Origin: CAZEGV01 sp964511645
GTDB lineage: Bacteria; Bacteroidota; Bacteroidia; Cytophagales; JAAEPT01
Assembly (NCBI GenBank): GCA_964511645.1
Contig: CAZEGV010000054.1
Coordinates: 1-17,891 of the forward strand
Reading direction: 5' to 3'
Length of the DNA stretch: 17,891 nt
A model generated the notes under the pieces. The model was not told where the DNA came from. It saw only the letters and a list, made by a program, of their open reading frames with translations, and made no database searches. Both the position numbers and the translations under genes were made by a program. Positions 1 to 7,177 of this stretch are shown one piece after another. Positions within the stretch are counted from its first letter, which is position 1. Each line of letters begins with the position of its first letter.

Positions 1-215
1 TTAGATGTTTTAAATACATCTGGATTTATTATTTCAGTAAGTAGTTTGTCAAATTCAGTATCGGTTAATTTTACTCTATTCAATGCTTCAAACTTCTGTC
101 TGAAATTTAACTCTAGTGCATCTTTAGACCTTATATCTTTACGATACGTATATTTTAAGTCTTGTAATTTCCCTACAAATCCATATTCTACATCTGCTTC
201 TTTTACAATATTCAT
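1..215 (-). CDS. hsdR: Type I restriction endonuclease R subunit, N-terminal part (runs off window)
   Basis: This is the first 71 codons of a minus-strand gene that continues beyond base 1 with no stop. The start is the ATG at 213-215. In-frame stops lie just upstream, and no other ATG, GTG or TTG is available. The protein begins MNIVKEADVEYGFVGKLQDL and continues through YTYRKDIRSK, FRQKFEALNRVKLTD and IINPDVFKTS. From memory this pattern (EAD...KL..L.Y.YR.DIR...ALE.NFR.KFEALNRV.LTD.EF..LL.EI..PDVF) is the conserved opening of one HsdR subfamily, ahead of its nuclease and helicase domains. HsdR is the ATP-dependent translocase and endonuclease of type I restriction complexes, working with HsdM and HsdS, which would lie outside the window. 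The gene follows an XRE remnant by 16 bp, a usual arrangement for these loci. Whether the remainder is intact cannot be seen. Confidence 0.78.
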   Translation of the reverse strand, partial: MNIVKEADVEYGFVGKLQDLKYTYRKDIRSKDALELNFRQKFEALNRVKLTDTEFDKLLTEIINPDVFKTS

Positions 216-231
216 TTGTTGTTCTTTGTCA

Positions 232-404
232 TTAATTTTCTTTTATCAATGATTTTACTTCCACATCCAATATTTTGGCAATCTCAAATAAGGTTTCCAA
301 ACCAGGCTGTCTTCTGTTTTTTGCGTAAGAATTTACCATATTATAACTCTTGCCCAACTGTTCAGCCAGATTTGTTTTATTCCTTTTTTTAAATCTTTTA
401 ATTC
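232..404 (-). pseudogene. Small XRE-type helix-turn-helix regulator, frameshifted and lacking a start
   Basis: Reading the minus strand, one frame gives ELKDLKKGIKQIW and a second gives LAEQLGKSYNMVNSYAKNRR, then QPGLETLFEIAKILDVEVKS and LIKEN before a stop at 232-234. Joined, they match the roughly 65-residue XRE regulators that commonly precede type I restriction genes in Bacteroidota, which in family members run KGIKQtWLAEqLGKSYNMVN. The break is at about 364-372, where the DNA has one CTGG unit where an intact reading would need two (TGGCTGGCTGAA). This fits a 4-bp slippage deletion. No ATG, GTG or TTG exists in the upstream frame before the phosphoglucomutase stop at 419, so the 5' end also seems lost. 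The gene probably regulated the adjacent restriction locus and is now non-functional, barring an assembly error. Confidence 0.68.
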
Positions 405-418
405 AAAAAGTATTAAAG

Positions 419-2146
419 CTATTTTAAATCCATATCCTCAATAATAGCTTCTATCTTATTCTCTAGCTCTTTATCTACTTTATCATAATCTGATTTATTA
501 GCTAATACAGCTTTCACACCGAAGTAAAATTTAATCTTAGGCTCTGTACCAGATGGTCTTGCCGAAATTTTAGCACCATCTTCAGTAATAAACTGCAATA
601 CATTAGATTTTGGAAAATCCATTGTAGATGTTTTTCCACTTATTAAATCATGTGACTGTTGCGTTTCATAATCTTTGACCACAACTACTTGAGAGCCTGC
701 AATAGATTGAGGAGGATTGGCTCTAAATTCTGCCATCATTTGTTGTATTTCTTCCGACCCAGACTTTCCTTTTTTAGTCAATGATATTAGGGATTCTTTA
801 TAAAAACCATATTTTATATACAAATCAATGAGTAAATCAAACACTGATTTTCCTTGGTCTTTAGCAAAAGCGACCATCTCTGCAATAAAGGCACAAGAAG
901 CCACAGCATCTTTATCCCTCACAAAATCACCTATTAAATAACCGTAACTTTCTTCTCCTCCTACAATGAATTGTTTTTTTCCTTCCAAGTCACGGATCAA
1001 ACCTGCTATAAACTTAAAACCTGTAAGGGTATCAAAATATTCTACTCCAAAGCTATTGGCTATATCAGCGATAAGTTCAGTTGTCACAATCGTTTTAACA
1101 ACAAACTCATTGCCTTTAAATTTAGATTGATCTTTCCACGCTTTAAGCATATAATACACCAATAAAGCACCTGTCTGGTTTCCGTTTAGCAATTGAAACT
1201 CTCCTACTTTATTTTTGACAGCAATCCCTACTCTATCAGCATCTGGATCAGTTGCCATTACCAAATCAGCATCTAGCTCTTTTGCTTTTGCTAAAGCAAT
1301 ACTCAATGCTTCTGCCTCTTCGGGGTTAGGATACACCACCGTAGGGAAATTACCATCTGGGACTGCTTGCTCTTCTACAACCACTACATTTTCGAAACCA
1401 AATTTCTGTAACACTTGTGGCACTAACTCTACCCCAGTACCATGAATTGGTGAATAAACTATTTTTAAATTTTTCTGACGAGCTATTACCTCTGGAGATA
1501 TAGACAATTCTTTAATCTTATTTAAATAAATTTCATCTATATCTACACCTATTGTTTGAATTAAATCTGGATTTCCATCAAACTTAACACTGTCAATACT
1601 TTTGATAGCTTGTACTTCTGTTATGATATTTTTATCGTGAGGTGCTATTACTTGAGCACCATCATCCCAATACGCTTTATAACCATTGTATTCTTTAGGG
1701 TTATGCGAGGCTGTAAGCACCACACCACTTTTACAACCAAAGTGACGCACCGCAAACGAAAGCTCTGGGGTAGGACGCAAGGCATCAAACAAATAAACTT
1801 TAATGCCATTGGCAGAAAATACATTTGCTGTTATCTCTGCAAAAAATCGAGCATTATTTCTGCTGTCGTGGGCTATGGCTACACTTATTTTTTCGTTTGG
1901 ATAACATTTAAGTAAGTAATTTGCTAAGCCTTGAGTTGCTGTACCAAGTGTATACTTGTTCATACGATTAGACCCCACTCCCATTATTCCTCTCAAACCT
2001 CCTGTGCCAAACTCCAAGTCTTTATAAAAAGCATCAATCAACCCTACCTCATTTTCTGCTTTTAACCTCTTGATTTCAGTTTTTGTTTCTTGGTCATAAT
2101 TACCGTTCAACCAAGTTTCTACCTTCTTACTAATTAATTCTTCCAT
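419..2146 (-). CDS. Phosphoglucomutase / phosphomannomutase (alpha-D-phosphohexomutase family)
   Basis: This cytoplasmic enzyme interconverts glucose-1-phosphate and glucose-6-phosphate (and possibly the mannose forms), linking glycolysis to nucleotide-sugar and polysaccharide synthesis. All four family signatures are visible in 575 residues. The phosphoserine loop TASHNP is at 145-150, with active Ser147, followed by KEYNGYK. The Mg2+-binding DPDADR is at 300-305. The sugar-specificity loop GGEES is at 396-400. The phosphate-binding RPSGTEPK is at 530-537. The length and the opening ENEVGLIDAFYKDLEFGTGGLRG-type region fit the long bacterial PgcA-like branch rather than short ManB or GlmM. 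It is transcribed alone, ending against the XRE remnant. The divergent gene at 2266 shares a 119-bp upstream gap. Family is certain; sugar preference is not readable from sequence. Confidence 0.95.
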   Translation of the reverse strand: MEELISKKVETWLNGNYDQETKTEIKRLKAENEVGLIDAFYKDLEFGTGGLRGIMGVGSNRMNKYTLGTATQGLANYLLKCYPNEKISVAIAHDSRNNARFFAEITANVFSANGIKVYLFDALRPTPELSFAVRHFGCKSGVVLTASHNPKEYNGYKAYWDDGAQVIAPHDKNIITEVQAIKSIDSVKFDGNPDLIQTIGVDIDEIYLNKIKELSISPEVIARQKNLKIVYSPIHGTGVELVPQVLQKFGFENVVVVEEQAVPDGNFPTVVYPNPEEAEALSIALAKAKELDADLVMATDPDADRVGIAVKNKVGEFQLLNGNQTGALLVYYMLKAWKDQSKFKGNEFVVKTIVTTELIADIANSFGVEYFDTLTGFKFIAGLIRDLEGKKQFIVGGEESYGYLIGDFVRDKDAVASCAFIAEMVAFAKDQGKSVFDLLIDLYIKYGFYKESLISLTKKGKSGSEEIQQMMAEFRANPPQSIAGSQVVVVKDYETQQSHDLISGKTSTMDFPKSNVLQFITEDGAKISARPSGTEPKIKFYFGVKAVLANKSDYDKVDKELENKIEAIIEDMDLK

Positions 2147-2232
2147 AAATTTTATTCAAAAACGTGTTTCACTTTTAGAAAAACTAAGATAAGGATAGTT
2201 TAATATAATTCGTATTTTCCAGTATTTTTTTT

Positions 2233-2240
2233 CAACTTTG
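2233..2240 (+). promoter_or_regulatory. Possible -7 box for the 2266 gene
   Basis: CAACTTTG differs from the Bacteroidota -7 consensus TAnnTTTG at one base and lies 26 bp before the ATG. A weak -33 candidate, TTCG at 2209-2212, sits 20 bp upstream. It is the best promoter candidate in the short divergent gap with pgm. Confidence 0.4.
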
Positions 2241-2265
2241 TAGACAAATTACAAACAAACAATAT

Positions 2266-2664
2266 ATGGATAAGAAAGCGATGGTAACGCTATTTAATGA
2301 AATTGTAAGCCGAAGAAACGAATTAAGTACTCTTGATTACAGTCACGAAAAGTATGACGAATTGGAAGATGAGTTACATGATTTAGAGGATGACTTTAAC
2401 GAAGAGTTTAGCGAAGTAATTGAAGACAGTGTAATGGATGCCCAAGATGAGCTAAAAATAGATATGGAAACATTGTTAGCCACAGCCTACATCCTACCAA
2501 AGTATGTAGAAGAAGGCAAAGGTTATGACCTTGACCCTGATGACGGTGTAGCTGTAGAGCTAGAAGATATGCCAGATTGTAACGCTAGATTGATGCTACT
2601 TCCTGACCCACTTCGTATTGCTCACGCAGTAGAAGGTGCTATTGTCAAAGAGTGGGAAGTATAA
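2266..2664 (+). CDS. Conserved-looking acidic protein of unknown function, 132 residues
   Basis: No family was recognised. The protein is strongly acidic: residues 25-60 are rich in Glu and Asp (for example ELEDELHDLEDDFNEEF) and look like a charged amphipathic helix or coiled coil. It continues with a mixed alpha/beta half containing ILPKYVEEGKGYDLDPDDGV and LPDPLRIAHAVEGAIVKEWE. There is no signal peptide or membrane segment, so it is likely cytoplasmic. The ATG at 2266 follows a plausible TAnnTTTG-type box. The reading frame ends 19 bp before a strong terminator, so this is a monocistronic unit. Codon use matches the neighbours and nothing suggests transfer. The clean promoter-ORF-terminator arrangement is the main support that it is real. 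Confidence 0.85.
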   Translation: MDKKAMVTLFNEIVSRRNELSTLDYSHEKYDELEDELHDLEDDFNEEFSEVIEDSVMDAQDELKIDMETLLATAYILPKYVEEGKGYDLDPDDGVAVELEDMPDCNARLMLLPDPLRIAHAVEGAIVKEWEV

Positions 2665-2683
2665 ATCACTACACTCCCTTACA

Positions 2684-2714
2684 CTCCTCTTAAGTTACTT
2701 AAGAGGAGTTTTTT
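2684..2714 (+). terminator. Rho-independent terminator of the acidic-protein gene
   Basis: A perfect 11-bp stem, CTCCTCTTAAG at 2684-2694 and its complement at 2698-2708, closes a 3-nt loop and runs into six Ts. It lies 19 bp after the stop at 2664. Confidence 0.93.
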
Positions 2715-2796
2715 ACTAAAAAGTATTTCCTACATTTTTTTCGTAACCTTTGTGGATAACTTTCGTTTATACCCTACTACGAGTAAAATTATTGAC

Positions 2797-3009
2797 ATGA
2801 AGAACATAAAATTAATAGCGATTTTCATTTGCATGATCGCATCAATCAGCGTGTATGCTGGTAAGGACAAAAAGAAAATAGCAAGAGAACGTACTGCCAA
2901 GAAAATGAGAAACATATCCCGTGGTGAGCAAAAACACGTCAAATACTGGAGTGACTTAAAAAGAAAAACTGACAATCAAAAGAAACGTATCAAACGTAGA
3001 ATGAGATAA
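2797..3009 (+). CDS. Small secreted, very basic protein (70 residues)
   Basis: The better start is the ATG at 2797. The frame is open back to 2752, but the internal Met begins a textbook signal peptide (MKNIKLIAIFICMIASISVY with cleavage near VYA-GK), and the bases upstream contain promoter-like TAACTTTC at 2756-2763. The mature part is about 48 residues and dominated by Lys and Arg (GKDKKKIARERTAKKM at its start, KKRIKRRMR at its end), with no Cys. It is predicted to be exported to the periplasm or beyond. No family was recognised. A strongly cationic exported peptide might bind DNA, lipid A or another polyanion, but that is inference only. A weak hairpin (GAGAT at 3003-3007, ATCTC at 3013-3017, then TCTTTT) overlaps its stop and may end transcription against the convergent gene. 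Confidence 0.7.
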   Translation: MKNIKLIAIFICMIASISVYAGKDKKKIARERTAKKMRNISRGEQKHVKYWSDLKRKTDNQKKRIKRRMR

Positions 3010-3025
3010 CTAATCTCTCTTTTAA

Positions 3026-4105
3026 CTATGACTTCACTTTAGAAGACAACCATCTATCTGGCAAATCCCCAGCAGAAGCCACTTCATAATCCTCATAACT
3101 ACACGGAATCACCTGCTTTTCGTCCACACGCACCCACCACTTACCTGTTCTGATACTTTTATAGAAAACCAACTCTGTACCCATTTCATCAAAGGCGACT
3201 TTGTATTGCGTAAAGTTTTCAGACTCAAAATCTTGTCCATCCACACGTTTATAAACCCCCTCTATAAAGTACCACATCATAATTGCTATAACATGAGCAG
3301 ACATCGGGTCATCCAATTCATTAACCGTATTAACACCAAGTATAGATAAGTTATCTGCGTTACCTGCATACCAAGCCAGTTGACAAATTTCTTCCCCAGA
3401 AAGTCCAAAAGGATGTAAGTTTTTATTTGCCGTATAATCCACCTGTTTCACGCTACGCATATTAATATACGCCAAATCGCTCATTCTTATCAAAGGTTCT
3501 GTAATCGAAATATTACTCCTTACCTTACCTAACCTCAAAGAGGTGTGAGATAAATATTCTAACAAATCAACACCCTCTTCCGAAATAAAATAACCTTGAT
3601 GCCCTAGATGAATATACTCTGACAAATGACCATCTTCATTACTAATTACTTTCTCTAGCCCTGAATCCTCATCATACTCACCTAAATCAAGATGAGAGTC
3701 TACATTCAAAAAAGTCATACCTCTAGGCATATAATAATACCCAGAATATAAAGCGTATTCAAAATCTTTAAGCGAACCAATTACAATTAATATCTTCTTC
3801 TCTTGTAGGATGGTATCACAAACTTCTGTCAATCGTTCTCTAGTATCTTCATCCGTCTTGCCTGGGTTAAGGTGACCAATATCTACAATGCTATAACTAG
3901 CACTACCTTGTTTCAAGGTATAAAAAATTTTACGAAGATTATCAGCATTTTGAATCCCTACCGTAAAAAACACAATATCGGAAGAACGCCAATCAACATC
4001 TCCTGTTATATTAATAGATACAGAATTAATAACGTGACGGCTATCATCCTGAAACTCTTCAATTAACTCTTCTTTTACTGGCTCAAAAAACAGTGATATA
4101 TCCAT
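3026..4105 (-). CDS. Arginase-fold (ureohydrolase superfamily) protein, probably not a classical arginase
   Basis: At 359 residues this resembles the Bacteroidota proteins usually annotated formimidoylglutamase or arginase-like. The shared path is visible: IVIGSLKDFEYAL (about 107-119), NVDSHLDLG (134-142), HLGHQGYF (166-173), RLGKVRSNI (191-199), the SDLAYINMRSVKQVD segment (209-223), FGLSGEEICQLAWYAG (233-248), and a tail with GKWWVRV and SYEDYE...LPDRWLS. Classical ureohydrolases bind two Mn2+ through GGxH, DxHxD and SxDxDxxDP. Here the first His motif reads GSLKD, DxHxD survives as DSHLD (136-140), and the last motif has lost its Asp pair (YINMRS). Catalysis as an arginase is therefore doubtful. 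No signal peptide is seen. It is read away from a bidirectional terminator it shares with nqrF. Confidence 0.85.
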   Translation of the reverse strand: MDISLFFEPVKEELIEEFQDDSRHVINSVSINITGDVDWRSSDIVFFTVGIQNADNLRKIFYTLKQGSASYSIVDIGHLNPGKTDEDTRERLTEVCDTILQEKKILIVIGSLKDFEYALYSGYYYMPRGMTFLNVDSHLDLGEYDEDSGLEKVISNEDGHLSEYIHLGHQGYFISEEGVDLLEYLSHTSLRLGKVRSNISITEPLIRMSDLAYINMRSVKQVDYTANKNLHPFGLSGEEICQLAWYAGNADNLSILGVNTVNELDDPMSAHVIAIMMWYFIEGVYKRVDGQDFESENFTQYKVAFDEMGTELVFYKSIRTGKWWVRVDEKQVIPCSYEDYEVASAGDLPDRWLSSKVKS

Positions 4106-4122
4106 AATCTAAATATTTAAAC

Positions 4123-4152
4123 TAAAGATAAACATCTAGTATTAAAAACAAA
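4123..4152 (-). promoter_or_regulatory. Possible promoter of the arginase-fold gene
   Basis: On the minus strand TTTG (4149-4152), an 18-bp spacer and TATCTTTA (4123-4130, one mismatch to TAnnTTTG) precede the ATG at 4105 by about 17 bp. The -33 element lies within the A/T tract of the nqrF terminator. Confidence 0.35.
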
Positions 4153-4185
4153 AAAAAGAGGCTAACAATTGCTAGCCTCTTTTTT
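4151..4185 (-). terminator. Terminator of nqrF
   Basis: A 7-bp perfect stem, GAGGCTA at 4158-4164 and TAGCCTC at 4173-4179, is flanked by seven As on one side and six Ts on the other. It could work in both directions, but only nqrF on the minus strand reads into it. Confidence 0.88.
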
Positions 4186-4204
4186 AATTCATTTTGACAA
4201 AATT

Positions 4205-5497
4205 TTACCCAAAATCATCAAATGCAACATTTTCATCAGGAACTCCCCAATCTTCGCACATTTTAATAACGGCATCATTCATCATAGGAGGTCCACAGAA
4301 ATAAAATTCTATTTCTTCTGGTGCATCATGTTTACTTAGGTATTGATCGATAACGGCGTTGTGTACAAAACCTACAAAACCATCACCTACTTCATCACTA
4401 ATATCTTTTTTCTCTACCCAGTTATCTTCTGGTTGAGCGTCAGATAGTACCATATAGAATTTAAAGTTCGGGAAACTTTTTTCAATCTCTCTAAAATAAT
4501 GGATATAGAACAATTCTGCCCTAGAACGCCCACCATACCAGTAACTTACTTTTCTACCCGTCTCAAGCGTACGGAATAAGTGATAAATATGCGATCGCAT
4601 TGGTGCCATTCCAGCTCCACCACCTACATACAACATTTCCGAATCAGAATCTTTAATAAAGAATTCCCCATAAGGACCTGAAATCATACACTTATCTCCT
4701 TCTTTCAAATTAAAGATATAAGAAGATGCGATACCTGGATTAATATCTGCCCAAGTTCCTTTTGCTCTATCAAACGGTGGTGCTGCCACACGCACATTCA
4801 ACATGATATTTCTACCCTCAGCAGGATAAGAGGCCATCGAGTAAGCTCTAATCACTTCCTCTTTGTTTTCCATTACTAAACCACGTAACGCAAACGGACC
4901 TTCTGACCAATCTTTTTCAAATTTATCTGGCTCACCTGGGTGGTCAGTAGGATGTGCCTTAACATCCATATCTTTAAACTCGATAGTACATGGTGGTATT
5001 TTAATTTGAATATATCCACCAGCTTTGTAGTCCATTTCTTCTGGAATCTCAACTACAAATTCCTTAATATAAGTCGCCACATTATAATTAGACACCACAG
5101 TTGCTTCCCATTCTTGGATACCAAATACCTCTTCTGGGATCTCAACATCCATATCCTCTTTTACCTTTACTTGGCAAGAGAGACGGACATTGTCTGCTTT
5201 CTCTTTTCTACTTAGATGACCTTCCTCTGTAGGTAGGACATCCCCTCCACCGCTATGAACTTGACATTTACACATCGCACAAGTACCACCACCACCACAC
5301 GCAGATGGTAAGAAGATATTTTGAGCAGATAGTGTAGATAACAAGGTCGAACCAGCGCTCACGATAATTTCTTTTTTACCGTTTAGCGTTACTTTTACAT
5401 CACCACTTTGTACTAGCTTTGCTTGTGCGAACAAAAGCATAAAAACCAGCAACAAAATAACAACCGTAAACGCTACAATTGATGCTATTACAACCAT
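4205..5497 (-). CDS. nqrF: Na+-translocating NADH:quinone oxidoreductase subunit F
   Basis: NqrF is the electron-entry subunit of the Na+-NQR respiratory pump. It oxidises NADH through FAD and passes electrons to a [2Fe-2S] cluster facing the cytoplasm. The 430 residues show every expected part. There is one N-terminal membrane helix (about 3-24). The ferredoxin domain has Cys67, Cys73, Cys76 and Cys108 as ligands (CGGGGTCAMC start). The FAD motif RAYSMASY is at 217-224. The NADH-binding GGGAGMAPM is at 292-300. FCGPPMMN begins at about 400, and the characteristic C-terminus is VAFDDFG. In most genomes nqrF is the last gene of nqrABCDEF. Here it has its own promoter and terminator and no other nqr gene is within the window, so subunits A-E must be elsewhere. 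Confidence 0.98.
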   Translation of the reverse strand: MVVIASIVAFTVVILLLVFMLLFAQAKLVQSGDVKVTLNGKKEIIVSAGSTLLSTLSAQNIFLPSACGGGGTCAMCKCQVHSGGGDVLPTEEGHLSRKEKADNVRLSCQVKVKEDMDVEIPEEVFGIQEWEATVVSNYNVATYIKEFVVEIPEEMDYKAGGYIQIKIPPCTIEFKDMDVKAHPTDHPGEPDKFEKDWSEGPFALRGLVMENKEEVIRAYSMASYPAEGRNIMLNVRVAAPPFDRAKGTWADINPGIASSYIFNLKEGDKCMISGPYGEFFIKDSDSEMLYVGGGAGMAPMRSHIYHLFRTLETGRKVSYWYGGRSRAELFYIHYFREIEKSFPNFKFYMVLSDAQPEDNWVEKKDISDEVGDGFVGFVHNAVIDQYLSKHDAPEEIEFYFCGPPMMNDAVIKMCEDWGVPDENVAFDDFG

Positions 5498-5527
5498 TTT
5501 TAAATTATTTAATTGTTTCTACTTTTG

Positions 5528-5558
5528 CAAATATAACATTAGAATGCAACTATCTCAA
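5528..5558 (-). promoter_or_regulatory. Promoter of nqrF
   Basis: Reading the minus strand, TTG (5556-5558), a 20-bp spacer and a perfect -7 box TATATTTG (5528-5535) match the Bacteroidota sigma-A consensus. The ATG is 30 bp downstream and there is no Shine-Dalgarno sequence. Confidence 0.75.
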
Positions 5559-5596
5559 TAAAGCCATTTGTTTTTATCCATTTTACATAAAAAGAT

Positions 5597-5760
5597 TTGG
5601 GCGTTACCACACTCGATTCCTCGTGAGGTCGGGCTGTACACTATATCTTTTTTTTTATGATTTCGTCATACCTAAGCTTGTGTCAGTCTGAGCTTGTCGA
5701 AGACAAAACAAACTATACACATCGTAAAACAAAAAAGGATGCCGCTACCATCCCTAACGC
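5597..5760 (-). repeat. Structured intergenic repeat, copy 1 (degenerate)
   Basis: This segment aligns with the reverse complement of copy 3 (13813-13993). Shared blocks in order are GGTCGGGCT (5627-5635), the T-rich arm with TTTTATGATTT, GTCATAC, TGAGCTTGTCGAAG, ACAAACAAAC-like bases, AAAAAAGGAT, and ATCCCTAA-G. It also carries a small CCTC-GT-GAGG hairpin. The inner palindrome has decayed compared with copy 3. It occupies most of the 375-bp gap between nqrF and the monooxygenase; the rest of that gap holds the two genes' promoters and nothing else was recognised. Confidence 0.65.
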
Positions 5761-5837
5761 TCCCCCATTTTGACCGCTATACAAAAAATCATTGCACATC
5801 TTAACACCTATCATCAAACAATACAGCTATTTTTAAT

Positions 5838-5845
5838 TACTTTTG
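5838..5845 (+). promoter_or_regulatory. -7 promoter box of the FAD monooxygenase gene
   Basis: TACTTTTG matches TAnnTTTG exactly and lies 27 bp before the ATG at 5873. No clear TTG is present at the usual -33 distance, so only the -7 half is supported. Confidence 0.5.
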
Positions 5846-5872
5846 TAGACTCAAAACACAACTTTTAAAAAG

Positions 5873-7069
5873 ATGAAACTTAAAGTAGCGATTATTGGTA
5901 GCGGAGCAGCAGGAGCAACAGCTGCTTTATACTTTCATCAATCAGGGCATCAAGTGACTATTTTTGAACGAGAAGAAAAACCAACACCTGTTGGAGCAGG
6001 AATTATGTTACAACCCACAGGTCTCAAAATTTTAAAAAACTTAGGTTTAGAAAAAAAAGCACTAGAACTAGGGTGCATAATAAAAGGATTACACGGAGAG
6101 AACCACAGAAATAAAACTATTTTGGATTTCAAGTTCCAAAATAAAAAAAAACTAACGGGACTAGGAATAAGCAGAGGTGCATTATTTTTCATCCTATTTG
6201 ATGAGCTAATCAGGCAAGAAATTGACATAAAATTAGGTGCAGAAATCATTGCTATTGATAATAAAAAAAACATATTAACAGACAAAAACAATAATCTATA
6301 TAAAGGATACAACCTTATCATTGTAGCTAATGGGGCTAGGTCGGCACTCCGAAAAGACAACACAAACATCTCCCTCAACAAAACTCAAAAATACGGGGCC
6401 TTATGGGCAAAACTACCTTATGACAATAGTGTATTTCATCATAAAATTTATCAAAAATACGAAGGATCTCATACAATGATTGGTTTTATGCCAATGGGGA
6501 GACTAGACGAACAGTCTCCTGAAACCGTTAACTTCTTTTGGAGTATCAAAATGAGGGATGTAGAGAAATGGGAAACTGAAGACTTAGAAGAATGGAAAGA
6601 CAAAGTAAAACGATTTTGCCCAGAATATGCAGAGGTCATTGATGTAATAAAGTCTAAAGATCAAGTTACAATTGCTCCTTATACTGATGTAGTCCTAAGC
6701 CCTTCTTATCAAAACAACATTGTATTTATTGGTGACTCTGCCCACCCCATGAGTCCACAACTTGCCCAAGGAGCTAGTTTCGCTATGCTTGATGCAAAAA
6801 TATTATTCGAAAACATCAGTCAACACCCTACAAATATTGACTTAGCTTTAAAAAATTATCACCAACAACGATCCAAACAAGTCTACTTTTACCAAAAATT
6901 ATCTCGTTGGGTAACGCCCATCTTTCAGTCTGATACTTGTAATACCTCTCTTCGAGATAAACTGTTTCCTATATTCAGTAAATTACCTTTTATCAAAACC
7001 CTTATCACTACTATTGTTTTAGGATATAGAGAAAGTTACTTTAAAAACATTGATAAGAAATACTATTAG
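5873..7069 (+). CDS. FAD-dependent monooxygenase (p-hydroxybenzoate hydroxylase-type fold)
   Basis: This is a 398-residue flavoprotein of the class A aromatic monooxygenase and geranylgeranyl-reductase-like group. The dinucleotide-binding GSGAAG is at 9-14 after a beta strand, with the ribose-binding acid in FERE (31-34). The substrate and flavin loop includes SRGALFFIL at about 100-108. The DG motif is altered to ANGARS (152-157). The second FAD motif, FIGDSAHPMSPQLAQGA, begins at 285 and contains GD at 287-288. The C-terminal 50 residues are partly hydrophobic and may touch the membrane. These enzymes usually hydroxylate or epoxidise using NAD(P)H and O2. The substrate cannot be inferred, and there are no pathway neighbours. 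It is transcribed from its own promoter, divergently from nqrF. Confidence 0.9.
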   Translation: MKLKVAIIGSGAAGATAALYFHQSGHQVTIFEREEKPTPVGAGIMLQPTGLKILKNLGLEKKALELGCIIKGLHGENHRNKTILDFKFQNKKKLTGLGISRGALFFILFDELIRQEIDIKLGAEIIAIDNKKNILTDKNNNLYKGYNLIIVANGARSALRKDNTNISLNKTQKYGALWAKLPYDNSVFHHKIYQKYEGSHTMIGFMPMGRLDEQSPETVNFFWSIKMRDVEKWETEDLEEWKDKVKRFCPEYAEVIDVIKSKDQVTIAPYTDVVLSPSYQNNIVFIGDSAHPMSPQLAQGASFAMLDAKILFENISQHPTNIDLALKNYHQQRSKQVYFYQKLSRWVTPIFQSDTCNTSLRDKLFPIFSKLPFIKTLITTIVLGYRESYFKNIDKKYY

Positions 7070-7177
7070 TTGATAACGAACAAAAAAATCAAGTATCTAT
7101 ATTATATTTAGTAAGGTTTGGAAATTAGTCTTTAAGAAATTAGCTTTACATTTAATTAAAAAAAAACAAAAAAAATT

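Noticed and set aside
2752..2796. Longer start for the small basic protein
   Set aside because: Using the ATG at 2752 would put 15 polar residues ahead of a clean signal peptide and would translate through promoter-like bases; the 2797 start is preferred.
5479..5691. 70-codon plus-strand frame over the nqrF promoter and repeat copy 1
   Set aside because: It overlaps the nqrF 5' end and a consensus promoter, and its second half is repeat sequence; no coding signature.
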